64,000 nucleotides of DNA from Pontederia crassipes (Eukaryota > Streptophyta > Magnoliopsida > Commelinales > Pontederiaceae), in NCBI GenBank assembly GCA_030549335.1, contig CM060197.1:24068501-24132500 (forward strand), written 5' to 3'. Below are positions 9,072-22,423 of the stretch, piece by piece (the first letter of the stretch is position 1; every line of letters starts with the position of its first letter). The notes beneath the pieces were generated by a model. The model was not told the DNA's origin and did not search any database. It was given only the letters and a program-made list of their open reading frames with translations. Position numbers and translations under genes: made by a program.

Positions 9072-11234
9072 TGAAACGCCCCTAAATTTCACTATCTTAA
9101 CACATGACAATTGTGTAAGTTTAGAAAGACATCATCTTTTACATAACTCTTCCTGAACTCTCATAATCCAATAAGATGACAAATACAATGAGGAACACTA
9201 GTAACAACTTTTATAAAAATGCGAAAGATCACTAATTCAAGATAACTAATAATAATCATAGTAATATGATAATTAGAGTTTCTTTATGTGAATAATAGAA
9301 AGAAAATATATATTGTATATGAGTTCTATTTATGACAAGGTGATAGAAGTGACGATTGAACACTCACATAAAATAGAAAATAATGCTTTCGTCGGCTTGA
9401 GGTTTCGTATTATAAAGCACATATTACATGTTAACAGTAAAATAGCAATTTCTAAAACCAACTCTCATGTGCAATTGCATTATCACACGTGTCTCCATCT
9501 ATGACTTCAATTACCTATGTGATTCAAACATAGGGACATAGAATTTCCATAAGTAATTATACCTAATACATGAAATAATACAAATGGATGCAATAAATTA
9601 AATAAAGTAAAATTAACATTTAAGTCATCAACATCAAATAATTTATAATAACATTTCTATACTTTAATTTTCATTTCTTTTTATTCTTTTTCATTCTTTT
9701 TTATATTTTTTTATAATAGTTCTTTTTGGTGTGTTGCACTGCATCTTTTACTTTAAACAATTTTTAGGAACTTCTACATGTGTTGTCCTTGGCGAGCTTG
9801 ATTTCTTTTATAATGGATTAACATGACGCTTTCATGTAACTAAAAAATAGGTCAAGGTTAATCAAAACAAGACCAAGTGAGTGTTAACTTATTCACAAAA
9901 AAACTTGGGCTTTTCAAGATCACCTAAGTAGCACCGCAGGGATCCATCTTTCTTTAACTTTAATTATAATAATCAGTTCACATGAAGATCCCATTTTACA
10001 TCTTTTATGTTTCCTTATTTATCTATCTTTTATGTTCAATTCGTTAGGTGTCAATATGGAGACAAAAAGGTCATCTGACACCTCTACAAATCAATACAAA
10101 ATCATATATGTAATCTGTGCAGAATTCGGGTTGGACAGAGTCAACCTGGGATGGGTTTGCTCTCGGGTCTGATCATAAGAGACTCGGGTCATGTTCTTAG
10201 TAGTCCAAAATCATACACCTTTTTTTGCCAAAAATCGAGTTAGGTTGCGAAGTGGCTCGGACTAAGTGGCGAAAAATCGAATCATGCACTTTCGGCCTTC
10301 ATAACCCGATTGAGTTTACTGGAGCTAGGCTATTTTTGCGTGGTGGAAATTGAAACCGTGACTCATTAGAACAGGAACCTCAGTCAGGTTCTCTAGAACT
10401 CGAGTCATGCTCAATCAGAATTTGAGTCGGATTCTTGCAATGTGTTTCATCCATTCGTGAAGAACCCAAGCCGAGTTCTTCCAACTCAGACCGAATTCTT
10501 CCAACTTAGGCTGAATTCTTATACAAAGAAACTCTGGTGTTGAAGTATCAAAGATTTAACATAATTTTACGACTAATCTAGACATACATTTGATGTGAAA
10601 AGAAAAAGGAATCTATTCTTGGTTAATAAGAGAATCATAACCATACTTTAATCCTATGATATATCTTAATCATTCTATCAAGTTATTACATCCAAAAGTG
10701 AATTCAAAATTTCACGTACCTTTCCACGCAGAACTACATGTAACTCTTAACTTTCTACACGGATTTACGATGTGAGGATGAAGCTTTCGGTGAGAAGTCT
10801 GACGTTCTTTGATAGAGGATAAATCTATGAGTAGATGATTGGTCGGAACAGTCGCACACACACATTGAGGAGGGAGAAAAAAGGGCTCAAAGTGGATAAG
10901 AAACATAGCTTTTCTGGTAAAGGGAGATTTTTTGGTTGACGACATCTATTTATAGGGTAAAAAACTTGGACTCTTGGTGGATTAAAAGCCAATCTAGGAT
11001 TAGGTTATTAACTATTCCAAATCTAATTCTGAATCGTGTTTAATTTTCCATAAGTGATGACTTCATCTTTTCCCTTTTTCATTTTCTTTCTTTTTCTTCT
11101 TCTAAAAGTCTTATTAATACATAACTTCTTCATTTAACTTCTTAAACTTTATCTTTTATTTTTCAACAACATTTTCATAAACAAAATATTTTATTTATCT
11201 AATTACTTACTTCAAAAAACATTTTGGAGTTACA
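9072..11234 (-). mobile_element. Solo LTR of a Tekay-like chromovirus, minus strand
   Basis: On the minus strand it runs from TGTAACTCC (11234) to GGGGCGTTTCA (9072), about 2163 bp, the same length class and ending as the other chromovirus LTRs here. The flanks are TAACG (9067-9071) and TAACT (11235-11239), a 5-bp target duplication with one mismatch. Inside, on the minus strand, are a TATAAATAG box near 10950 followed by a leader, then a stretch rich in 'gaactcg/gaacccga' words, the same architecture as the LTRs at 46472 and 53421. No internal element sequence adjoins it, so it is a solo LTR, the usual product of LTR-LTR recombination. Confidence 0.68.
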
Positions 11235-13365
11235 TAACTCTAGTTGTTTCACAACAACATTGAATTAGCATTGCTTTATTGTGTTCCAAAAAGTCATTGC
11301 TACATCTGATGTCATCTCGTCGCTAGAGCATCAATGTTTATGCAGGAAAAAAATGGTTAAACACAAAAAATATAGCGTGACCATAGCGACGACAAAATAG
11401 TGTCTCCCACTTATCGACACCATGTCGACGCTAGGGCACGTCAAGAGCGACCATGGCGTGACATGAGGGCGACACTATAATGTCACCAACGTGATGCCAA
11501 CGTGTATATGTATATAATAAGTATAATAAAGGAAATAAATGAAATAATTTGGGAGTTACCCTTTTTGTTATAACCGGTTAGTTGCGGATTAAACCCACGC
11601 GTAACATCTAGCGACATAACATTTGAATTTTGTTCGTGACACTTGACGTCGTGTCATATATGTCAATATCGCATCTTACGGCGTCGTGTGACCTGCATCG
11701 ATCATAACCAACATCATATATATATTTCAAATAGTTTAAAAATGATTGAAATTGAATAGAGGGAGACTCATGATTAATTGTAAAATAATAAAAGTTAATA
11801 AAAAATACAAAAAAAAATTCGATGGTACAATGGTTAACATCGGACATCACTTATCCATCAAGTTGAATGTAAGTAATAAAATTTCCATGCCTTTGTAATA
11901 TAGAAAAGCAGAAAGTACGAAGATTGAATAATCAAAATTTTAATTTTGGTGAAAATTGATGCACGCTAAATTTCATCTTCGAAGATTTCAATTCAAAAAA
12001 AAAAAATCATCAGGACCATATACATATTTAATTGATTAATTATGCAATTGGTGATCCAATGTTGTTTTCTAATCATACATAGGAGGGGAAGTAGTAGAAT
12101 TAGGTGAGGCCGCAGTTATTAGGGCTAACTAAACAAAAGATTTGGACCATCTTAGCGCCCGATGCATACATGATGTTGCAGTGGTAGTAGCAGTACGTAG
12201 TTGTCAAGATTCGTGTGCTACCTCAGTTATGGACTCTAATTATATGTCACTTGATCAGGTCTTTGCAATCCAACTTGGCTTCATTAATCTTTCGCCAATT
12301 GACTAGTGGAATAGGACATTTAATGCGTCACTCTCTCCATCATGAAATATATCGCCCCATCCAACGTTTTTTTTCAATATTATTAAAATCGGATCGGACC
12401 ATCGGTTTAACCAATTTTGATAGTGAAAGTTTCTATAATTGGACTGGCGATGTGACCGGCATTTCGATTGAGTAGCGATACGATTGGTCCGCAAACCGGA
12501 TTCTTTTGACTAAAATATTATATATTAACGTTAAAAAATATCATTTACTCTTTATTTAATCTTTGGAAATAGTTAATCTTGAATAATAAATATGTGAGCG
12601 GAAATGGGTACCCAAGACAGATATTTGCACTAATTAATCATTGACTTCGTGTTTAGATCCTGGCAGATGATTTTGAGTCCAATGAGATAGATGCTAAAGA
12701 TCATGAATGGACATGCAATGTATGCATACACGTTACGAGGAAAATGCTTGTTAATTAAATAATGATGAAATCTATTTGCAGTATATGATGAATGATCGAT
12801 ATTATAAATGGTAGGTGTTATATAATTTGTATTTTGACATAAAAGTTTTGGTCGGCCAATATGTTGCTTGTCTCGACACATTTCATCGCACACAAACAAA
12901 ACAGAAGTAAATGGTTGGGGAGAGAAAATTAAATGTTAACTCTTCAAAATGGTTGCACTAATCATAAATAATTAATTATAACAACAACATGATCGCCTCT
13001 CTCTTTCTCTCTCTCTTATAAGAAGCCATGAACCAACAACTCTGACAAGGAGCCGAGAATGGAAGCGACAACTTGGGGGTTGATGGAAGATGGACGAGAA
13101 ACGAGTAAAATGTTGTTTACGTCCCGTCTGAACTATAAATTCGATTGTCTATAACTTCTATCACTGGAAACGAAGGGTTGCAAATTTCATTTTTCTTTAT
13201 CTCTCTTAATTTGGAATAAATTTCACTAAATACTCGTTTTACCAACTATCATTTTCGTATAAACAATTTACAAAGAATTTTCCTTAAGTTACAAGTTGTT
13301 TTAAAATACAATAAAAAAATATTAAAATATTAAAATAATAATATAATACTTTTTTAAAAAAAGGG
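11235..13365. other. AT-rich spacer with unassigned repeats
   Basis: No gene recognised. About 11380-11690 is relatively rich in 'gcgac' and 'gtcgac' words, possibly the subterminal part of an old DNA transposon. About 12380-12500 has a 'cggaccatcggtttaacc'-type mixture seen in plant low-copy repeats. Both assignments are weak. Confidence 0.4.
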
Positions 13366-13830
13366 GCGGCGTCCCTTCCTCTCTCTTATGCCACCGTGAC
13401 TTCGTCGCCAAGGGAAGGTGCCAACGACGCTCCCTCTCCCTCTTGCCGGTGAGTAGCTCTCCACCATCCTTGTTGGCAAAGCAGTTCTCCCCCTCGTTTG
13501 TGACTCATCGACCAGCTATCCAAAACCCCCAACTCCTCCGACGAGCATATGCTTGCGACGAGGTACCTTCCTCCCTCCCCCACGTTTGCGAATCTACCGC
13601 ACTCACTGCGCCACACCCACTCCATCGCTGAACAGCCCCCCTCCCTCTCTCCCCCTCTCCTCATCCCCCATTATCGTCGGCCAGCAACCGCCCTCACTCC
13701 ACCCGCATTTGCAAAACCTGCTGCTCCCACTCCGGCGGCCAACAACCCTCCACCCCCCTTTCCCTACTGTCGTCAGCTAGCAGCCCCCTTGCATTCTCGA
13801 AACTCGTCACACCCACTCCACCGGCCAAAT
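13366..13830. other. GC- and CT-rich island in AT-rich surroundings
   Basis: Sharply bounded GC-rich block between AT-rich flanks. It contains repeated words such as GGCCAGCAACCGCCCT, GGCCAACAACCCTCC and AGCTAGCAGCCCCCTT at irregular spacing. Open frames across it are Pro/Ser-rich on one strand and Gly/Glu-rich on the other, with no recognisable domain. It could be the passenger or leader region of an old transposon, or a CT-rich repeat. I do not call it a gene. Confidence 0.4.
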
Positions 13831-13899
13831 AATGATGTAAATTTTCATTTTATTATAACTAAGTAATTATAATAATTAATTAATACAATTTTTGTTCTT

Positions 13900-14089
13900 A
13901 TTAGACATCCTCACATAAACATAGTGAAACTCTTCGAGATGATCGTGAACATAGGAGGCAATTTTCGAATCACATAAACTTGTGTCTTTCTTTGTATGTG
14001 ATTTCTTGTTATTCTTTCAATTTTTGTTCTTCAATTTCTTCCATCTCTCACTATCGGAGGACTGCTTGATATCGGGACTTTTTGCAACA
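13900..14089 (+). repeat. 5' LTR of the old copia element
   Basis: Matched to 20450-20636 by shared order: 'catagtg(g)aactc', 'gagatg', 'aattacataaa(c)ttgtg(t/c)ctttct', 'gtgtgattt', '(g)gattgcttg(a/t)tatcg(a/g)gact'. The left edge is uncertain by about 10-20 bases. It ends at GCAACA immediately before the primer-binding site. Confidence 0.65.
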
Positions 14090-15479
14090 ACTGGTATCAA
14101 AGCTACAGTAAGGAGTTCTTGGGCGATAGGAGCGATGGCAGCAAATGATGGGAATTTCAAGATCGAGAAGTTCGATGGTAGAGATTTTTAGCTTCTCTAA
14201 AATGCTGATCGAAGACTATCGTGTCAAAACAAATTACACAGGCCTCTCTCTAAAGAGAAATCAGAGACGATGAGTGACACGGATTGGGCACTTCTCGATT
14301 GACAGGCACTCGATGTTTTAGTTTTATGCTAGTGCGGACCGTAGCCTTTAACATTTGAATGGAAAGACCACGGCGAGTTTGATAAAGAGGTTATCAAACA
14401 TGTACGAGAAGTTGTTTGCACCAAATAAGGTGTATTTGATGAGAAGGTTGTTTCACTTGAAGATGTCTAAGAGAACTTTGGTCGCAGATCATATCAATAG
14501 TTGAATTTGGTATCACTTTTGTTGATAAAGTGAAGGCTTTGATCTTATTGTCCTCTTTGCCAGAAAGTTGGCGCAACACAATTGTGACGGTGATGAGCAG
14601 TTCTTCCAGTTCACAAAGTTTAAGTTCGATAATAATCGAGATTTGATTATGAGCGAAGACATTCACAAGAAAGAATCAGAAGAAACCTCAAGCTCGACGT
14701 TGAGTGCAGAGGGAAAGAGAAGAACACAATAGCGAGGGCATAATCAAGTAAGTTCAAAATCAATATGATGAAGTCTATCAAGATATGATGGATATGTGTG
14801 TTGAAATTAAGAGAAGAATCGTCATAGGAAGAAAAACTATAGAGCACTTAAGAAGAAAATCAATGGAGAATTTGCAAATGTTGTACAGAAGAAGTTTTAC
14901 ATGCATTGGTTTTGAGTGTTGAGTCCGGTAGAATCTTAGATTCTGAATTTGTTAGAGCTTTGTATCATTCCACCTCCAAATGAAGTGTATGGAAGATTAC
15001 AATATAGATAAATTTGGCAAGGTTTATCTAGCTTATGATAAAGTCTTGGATGTTGTGGGGACGGGCAACATGAATATTGTCACTAATAATAAAATAGTCT
15101 GAAAGTTAAAGGATGTTCGACATATATTAGGAATGAAAAAATCTAATCTCAATTAGACAACTTGACTCAGAGAACTAAAGTAAGGTATTTGTAGGTAACA
15201 CATGTAAGATCACCAAAGGATCTATGGTAATAGCACGGGGCAGCAAGCTCGGTAGCTTATATAGGTCGTTGAATACAAGAATTATTATAGCACCTAATTC
15301 AAATGATATGTCTGAAGTTTGGCATATGAGTGAAAAGGGATGAAGGTCCTGCACAAGATGGCTCGACAGTCAATTGATGGTGAACTTTGTGAAGACTATG
15401 TGTTGGAAAAGCAAAACAAAGTCAATTTCAACACAATGTCAAGAATGTTATAAAGTAACAAGTTGGAGCATGTGCACCG

Positions 15480-18400
15480 CAAGAAAAACTAAGAAATTTA
15501 AGGTGACACAAAATTTTATTTGATGGGAACAAAAAAATATTACAATTCATATTGCTTTTTGTTCATACCTTAGGGAGTTTATATAAGCACTCCCATTGGA
15601 TGATAGGAATTTCATACAGAATACCCTATAAAATTTTCGCCCAAGGGGCTTCGCCCCCCATACTATTGTAGTGCGAAGGCGCATTTTACTTCAGAGTGTC
15701 TTGGGGTCCAGACGAATTTTCAATTGGGGTAGGATTCAAGGTATTATTAATTAATCTCCACCTTGAATTTAATCCTCCAATAAGATATTTAACACTCTCT
15801 ATCGCCATCAGTCTCAACTTGGGACTACCGCCACAGCAGGAACCGACTTGGTGAACATGTTCACTGGATTATCTTCTATGTCGACCTTTTTCACCTTGAT
15901 CCTCTTCTCACTACGAATGAAGTGATACTTGTTTAGTTCTTTCATGATGCACTTAATCATTAGCTAAATATATTGCACTTAAACTGTCATAATACACTAT
16001 AGCTTGATCTTATTATAGTCCAAGATCTCCGACAAAGCCTTTTAACTAGAAGCCTTCCTTCGCAGCTTCTGTCAATGTCATGTACTTTATGGTAAATAAT
16101 GTAACTGATGGCTAGAGTGTGACTTTCCAATTGATAATAGAATTGTCAAGAGTGAAGACATAACATGTGATCTTCTCCCACAACATCAGTAGCATAATAT
16201 GAGTTTGAATAATCTGTAACCAAACACTCTTTACCACTTATGTAGATGAAGCCAAATGTCAAACGTTCCTCTCAAATATCGAAAGATACACTTTACTACC
16301 TGCCAACGTTCCTTCCCTGAATTGTTCATGAATTTGTTAACCACACTAATGATATGTGCAATATCATATCTTATGCATATCATAACATACATCAAGCTTT
16401 TGACTACACTGGCATATAGAACTCAAGACATGTATCTCTTTTCTTCATCAGACATAAGTTCAATTTTAGAAAAGTGAACATTTGAAGCTGATGGAGTGCT
16501 TAATGCCTTCGCTGCAGACATACCGGACTTGTGTAAATCTTCTGAATGTAATTTTTCTAAGACAAAAAGAGTTTACCCTCTACGTGAACCTGGTAAATCT
16601 CCATCCTTAAAATTTTCTTTATTGTACCAAGATCCTTCTTATCAAATTTTGCACTAAGAAACTTCTTAAAATTCTGAATGTCGTCCATGTTGCAAGTAGC
16701 AATCAACATATCATTAATGTACAAGAGCAGATAGATGGTGGAATCATCCTCCATCTTCTTGTGATAGACGCAATAATCATAAGGACTCTTGTGAATATCT
16801 TACTAATCATAAAACCATCAAATCTCTTGTGCCACTACCTCGATGATTGTTTCAAATCATATAATAACTTCTTCAAATTGCAGACTTGGTCTTCTTTATC
16901 TGGAATAGAGAAACGATTGACTCACGAGGATGTCTTTTTCAAATTCCCCATGTAGAAAAATCTCTCTTCACGTCTAATTGGTCAAACTCCAAATTCTGAT
17001 GTGCTATAAGGGCAAGTAGCACTTGGATGGAAATGTGTTTAACAATTGGAGAGAAGATCTCGTTGTAGTCTACTCTCTCTTTCTGATTGTAGGCTTTAGC
17101 AACTAGACGGACTTTGAATTTGATGCCTTCAGCTTCTGCACTTCCAACCTTCTTTTTGAAAATCTACTTGCATCCAACGACCTTTCTACCCTTTGGTAAC
17201 TTGACTAACTCTCAAGCCTATTTCTTGTGAAGAGACTCCATCTCTTCACTCATAGCCACAAATCTACTATTCTGATTCTACACATGTGATATCATCCTTG
17301 TATCTCGATGGCTCTGGAGATGCCTCATCTTTGTAGAACTAATCAAATTCGTACGAATAGAACTTCAAATCATTAACGGTATGAAAGCATTTTACTTTTC
17401 TTGATGTATGATTCTCCACTAGAGCCATCAACTGTCTAAAGGCTTCGAATGCCTCACTGTTGTGGTTCATCATGAATACTCGTGTCATTCTTGAGTAATC
17501 ATCTATCACAGATAAGAAGTATTTAGAACCTTCTAGAGATGGAACACGAGAGGGATCCAACAATCAGCGTGGATGTAATCGAGTGTTGCCTTCGTCTTGT
17601 GCATGACTTTGATGAATTGATGGCACGTAGTGCTTGCAAAATCCAATTTTAGATATGTTCTGAACAGATGATGTCCCTTCTCTGTGATTGTTATCAACCC
17701 TATGACTTGAGTCTTCACAACCTTGCCAGACACCCCTATAACGAAGTTCACGAGTATGTAGACTTCATCTTACTTCTTCCAACGTAATTGTATCTCTTTC
17801 GACGGTAACATACTGAACAAAATTTTCGTATGACAAGGGAAGAGACACCGACTAGAGTAGGGTAGCATCTTCATCTTCAATCTTCACATTTATGTTTCGT
17901 AATTTCATCAACAGAGTATTTATCTAATCAAGGTGATCTTTTAGAGGGGTACCCTTCTTGTATGTGGAGGGCGAATAGACGTTGCTTCAACAGTAACTTA
18001 TTGGTCAGAGACTTGATCATGTAGAAACTCTCAAGTTTCGACCATAAACCAGCCATCGTTTCTTCATAGGAGACTTTAATAATCACCTCATCCGCTAGGC
18101 ACAACAAGATCATAAAGTGCGCATTCTACTCCTGCGCCACTAAATTTATGAGTTCGGACTTTTTTCTTTGTCCTTCGAGTCTTCCTCCTTTGATTTGTTT
18201 TTTGACACGTTCACGAGCGGCGTCCAGACTTTTTGTTATTTTAGAAGTGCTCTCATCTTGATATGCTAGATACTAAAATTATTAAGCCCTATAAATTTCT
18301 CAATTTTCACATTGTGCATTGTCATCTCTAGGTTTGTTGGAGGATCGACGATAAAGCCTCGCTCTGATATCCGTTTGTTAAGATTTCTGCATGAGAGAAA

Positions 18401-18602
18401 TTATGCACCGCAAAGAAAATCGAAAAATTTAAGGCGACACAAAATTTTATTAAATGAGAACAGAAGAAGATTATAATTTAGATTGCTTTCTGTTCAGACC
18501 CCTATGTAGTTTATATAGGCGCTCCCTTTGCAGATGATAGAAATTTCATACAGAATACCCCATAAAAAATTTTTTGGGGTAGGATTCAAGGCATTATTAA
18601 CA
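15480..18602 (-). mobile_element. Ty1/copia element, minus strand, nested in the older copia
   Basis: Fossil. The paired LTRs are about 15480-15752 and 18376-18602. They share AAGAAAA(C/T), ATTTAAGG(T/C)GACACAAAATTTTATT, TTTCATACAGAATACCC and GGTAGGATTCAAGG. TGCAC flanks both sides as the target duplication, and the outer element resumes directly after it. Read on the minus strand, a tRNA-Met-type primer site (GGATATCAGAGC) follows the 18376 LTR end. Recognisable parts in order are gag (about 18113-17930), integrase (about 17750-17340) and reverse transcriptase with the YINDM-type motif (about 16750-16560). The coding part is broken many times and shorter than a full copia internal region. 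Confidence 0.75.
18376..18602 (-). repeat. 5' LTR of the nested minus-strand copia
   Basis: 227 bp, TG...CA on the minus strand (TGTTAATAATGCC ... ATCTTAACA). It contains a TATATA-type promoter word and the polyadenylation-like AATAAA region. It pairs with about 15480-15752. Confidence 0.7.
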
Positions 18603-20449
18603 TGCACAAAAAATGTATGGGGCCATCTCATGTTCTATCTCTTGGCGTGTCACTTTATTATTTGACAATATTCATCGACGATTATGCTACGAAGGTATGA
18701 ATTTATTTTTTGAAAAATAATTTGACGTGTTCAGTACTTTCAAGAAATGGAAAAGCACATGTAGAGAAGAAAAGTGGCATGAAGATTAGGTGTTCACAGT
18801 ATGATAATGTTCCGTGAGTATGTGAACCATAATTTCAAGGAGATATGCAAAGAACATGCTATCATGATAGAGATGATAATTCCGAGGACACGACAGAAGA
18901 ATGGGGTTGTTGAACGGATAATAGGACGATGAATGAGTATGCTAGAAACATAAGGATCAATATAGGTCTACCAAGGTCATTTTGGACTTATGCAAACATA
19001 ACAGCTTACCTAGCCAATCGTGGACCATCTGTACTGTTGGAGAACAAACTACTAGAGAAGATCTAGAGTGATATGGTGATAGATCTTCTTATATTTTTTA
19101 TTGTTTTTCATAAGTGCATATATATTGTGCATGTAGAGTTAAGCTAGATGCTAAATCTAGGATATACTTCTTTATTGATTATGTTTCTAGTGAGTTTGGA
19201 TACCGTTTCTAGGATGTTGAGAATAGAAAATTATCCAGGAGAGAAATGTGGTATTCCATGAGAAGACTATGTATAAAAACAAGAGGAATAAGGAAAGGCT
19301 CATGTTAAACTTGAGGGTATGTTAGATGAAGATGTGGTCGGATCCCATATGATTGTCGGTAGGAGCCTAAGTTGATACAAGTTGGACCAAGTACTCTACC
19401 GCCTATTAAAAGATTTACTCGGGAGATAAGACCACATATGAGCTATTCTACTTCTTAAGATTTCATATTGCTATCAGAGAAGTATTGGAGGTTTATGATT
19501 CCTTCAAGTGGGAGTTCGCAATGCAAGATGAGATGATCAACTCATTGTACAAGAATAAAACTTTGGTGTTAGTGGAATTGCCTAAAGGTAAAAGAGCATT
19601 GCACAACAAAGTGGTTGTACAAAATCAAGGAGGCGACAGATGGTGGCAAGAGATATAAAGCAAGGTTGAGTGTGAAAGGCTTTTAGCAAAATGAAGGTAT
19701 TGACTATACTAAATTTTTTGCACCAGTTGTGAACCTAACAACTATAAGATTTGTGATAAGTATACATGCAACTAAGGACTTGCATCTTGAGCGATTAGAT
19801 ATAGAGACAATATCTATCTGAGGAGATTTGGAGGAGAATATTTACATGAAGAAAGCAGAAAGCTTTTAGGTTCATGATAAAGAGAACCTAGTATGCAAGA
19901 TGACTAAGAACTTGTATGATTTAAAGTAGGAACCTAGATAGTGGTATATGAAGTTTTGATGATTTCCTGACTAGCAAGGGATATTTTATGTTTTTTTACC
20001 ATTGTTATTACATCAAACATTTTGATAATTGCTACATTATATTGTTGTTGTATGTGAATGATATGTTCATCACAAGTTTAGATATGATGGAAATATTGGA
20101 AGTCGACAAAGAGAGATGCATAGCAGGATCTACATAATGAGATTCGTTCTTGAGGGTAGAAGCATGTGTAAGATATTATTTTTTATCCTATAAAATTTAT
20201 GACTGTATTGGAGTTCGTTAGTGGAGTGTGATTTGATGTCTAACTAATTTTTTAGTTATAGTAAAAAGAATATGAGAGATTGTAACTTCTTTGTAATCAT
20301 GATGTTGAGACTGAAGGATATCATAACTATCTTATTTGTTAAATATGGAATTATGGAGATATCAAATTAAATATTGTCTAAGGCTCATATCTGATGACAA
20401 TAATTCACCATATATTGAGTGGTACATGGACAATGTATGAAACTGAAAA

Positions 20450-20636
20450 AAATTGAGACATTTGAACATAGTGGAACTCTTTGAGATGGCCATGGACGTA
20501 TGAGACAATATCAGAATTACATAAATTTGTGCCTTTCTATATGTGTGATTTTTTATTACTCTTTCGCTTTCTATTCTTTAATTTCTACCATTTATTGCTA
20601 TTGATGGATTGCTTGTTATCGAGACTTTTCACAACA
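20450..20636 (+). repeat. 3' LTR of the old outer copia element
   Basis: Ends CACAACA and is the partner of 13900-14089. The left edge is approximate. Confidence 0.62.
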
Positions 20637-22423
20637 AGTTGATATATGTATGATAGATGTTTAAGGAAAATGGGACAAGATAGATTTATTTACTACTACT
20701 ATTACTTGATATATGCATGAATGATGGCCCCTTTTGTCTGGTCACCTTGCATGATTAGAATATGCTTCCATGTCTTCTTAAGTATTTTTGGAATGATGTA
20801 TGCATGATGGGCTTTTCCATTTTTTATGATTATGATATGATGTTAACGAGAAATAAACTTTTGTTGGCTTATTTGGAATGCAAACTTTATATTACTTGTT
20901 TCCATTCATGTTAATGGGGCTTGATTCATATATGATGCCTTGATGATATGATGAACTTGCTGGAAGAAAAAAAAGATTTATATGGTGACTACATGATGGA
21001 TATGGAAGTAAGAAAGGAAATCGACCCATGAATAGAAATGGGTTTAATGATTTCAAATTTTAATTATCATTTGATTATGTTATATATATTTTATTATTGC
21101 TAGTTGATGTTAGGTATGATTTGAATTGGAAAAATCGATGATTTTTGTTTTAGATGCTCAGGTGGGATGAATACCTACTTGAACCCTAGAGTAACTCAAC
21201 TCGGGTTCTTGTACCATAGGTTGAGTGGATAGAACTTGGGTTGGATACTCTATTGACAAGGATGATTTGGGCACCTTTTTTTCTTAGCAAACTTACTAGA
21301 ATTCGAGGTGGCTTTGTATCAATCTTGTTTGGCAGTTTCTACTTTTCTTCCTACAAGCAAACTTGGGTCGTGTTATTCAGCGATACAAACCAACCGTGTG
21401 TCATATGACTCATTCGTATTCCTACTACAATTCAAACTTGTGCCAAATCAATATGCAACCTACGTAAGATTTCATATCATCGGTTATAACTCAAACTCGA
21501 GCTAGATCCATATGGAAACCATGTTAGATATTAATAGGGAAATAATCCTGAGAGATAGTGTTGAAATCACCTCCTAACTTAATCAAACTTATATGTTCAT
21601 TTTCTCCTTTTTTTTCTTTTAAACTTCTACAAGTCCTTAGTTATTTCCCCTACTCCTAATTGGTCAGGGTTATTGCATTATGAAACCATGTTTCAATTCT
21701 TTCAAGAACCATGATATTTGAAGTATAATCACTCTTTACCTTCATTTGTGAAATTCTGATGAAATCCTTGATTAGTTCAGAATTTTTTATCCATTTTTGT
21801 ATAATCTCTATGCAACAAATCTTTAACTTTTGAGCATGGTTCATGTATGAAAACACAAGGTATGAATTGCCGAGTTATGACCATTTGCAAGGGTTTGCGT
21901 AGTACACAACGTGTGGTTCACTCATAGACATATGAAAAATAATTTGCGATTGTGAGCGAAAGCCCTCATAAATCTAAATTGAATTCACAAGATGTATTGG
22001 TTATGAATCAAGTGTACAATTCATGTTGAATCCAACATGGTCTGCCTTGAAGCTGAACCTGACATATTAGATGCCTTTGCTTGCATGGTTATATGCCCAA
22101 TAAAATTGTCATTTTTCATACATACAGAAAAGATATAGGGCTACAATGTATGTGGAGTATTCAAACTTAAATATGAATCCTAATATTGTTATTTGTCTTC
22201 ACGCATAGTGCTTACACAACTTTTATCTACGTTAATATTTTCAACTCCGAACCTAAGGAATAGAGTTCCGCATCGGGCCTCAACGCATACATACATACAC
22301 ATATATATACGCAAAAATCCTTCAAAAAATATCGCATCCACTATAAGAAAATTATGATTACATAATAAGTGGAAAAAAATTTTCGATTGTCTATTTATCG
22401 AGTGACCATAAATTAAATTATGC
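20637..22423. other. Spacer with weak LTR-like remains
   Basis: No gene recognised. About 21120-21520 holds words such as 'caactcgggttcttg' and 'gcacctttttttctt' that recall the interior of the Tekay-like solo LTR at 9072-11234, so an old LTR fragment is possible. The rest is AT-rich with nothing recognisable. Confidence 0.4.

Larger units (their letters stand above)
13900..20636 (+). mobile_element. Old Ty1/copia element, plus strand, with a nested copia
   Basis: Fossil. Short LTRs (about 190 bp) are seen at about 13900-14089 and 20450-20636; both end in GACTTTT(T)-CACAACA/GCAACA. A primer-binding site complementary to initiator tRNA-Met (TGGTATCAAAGC, 14092-14103) follows the first. Remnants of gag, a GAG-pre-integrase/integrase segment and reverse transcriptase can be recognised in the expected copia order. 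The coding part is heavily broken (many interruptions). A second copia on the other strand sits inside it (15480-18602). LTR divergence looks high, so it is old. Outer LTR starts are approximate. Confidence 0.75.

Noticed and set aside
11820-11870. tRNA-like phrase 'gatggtacaatggttaacat'
   Set aside because: It cannot be folded into a cloverleaf with a TTCGA arm at the right distance; probably chance.
13386-13866. Several 60-105 codon frames, Pro/Ser-rich or Gly/Glu-rich
   Set aside because: Mutually overlapping frames in a GC island with no domain and no splice support.
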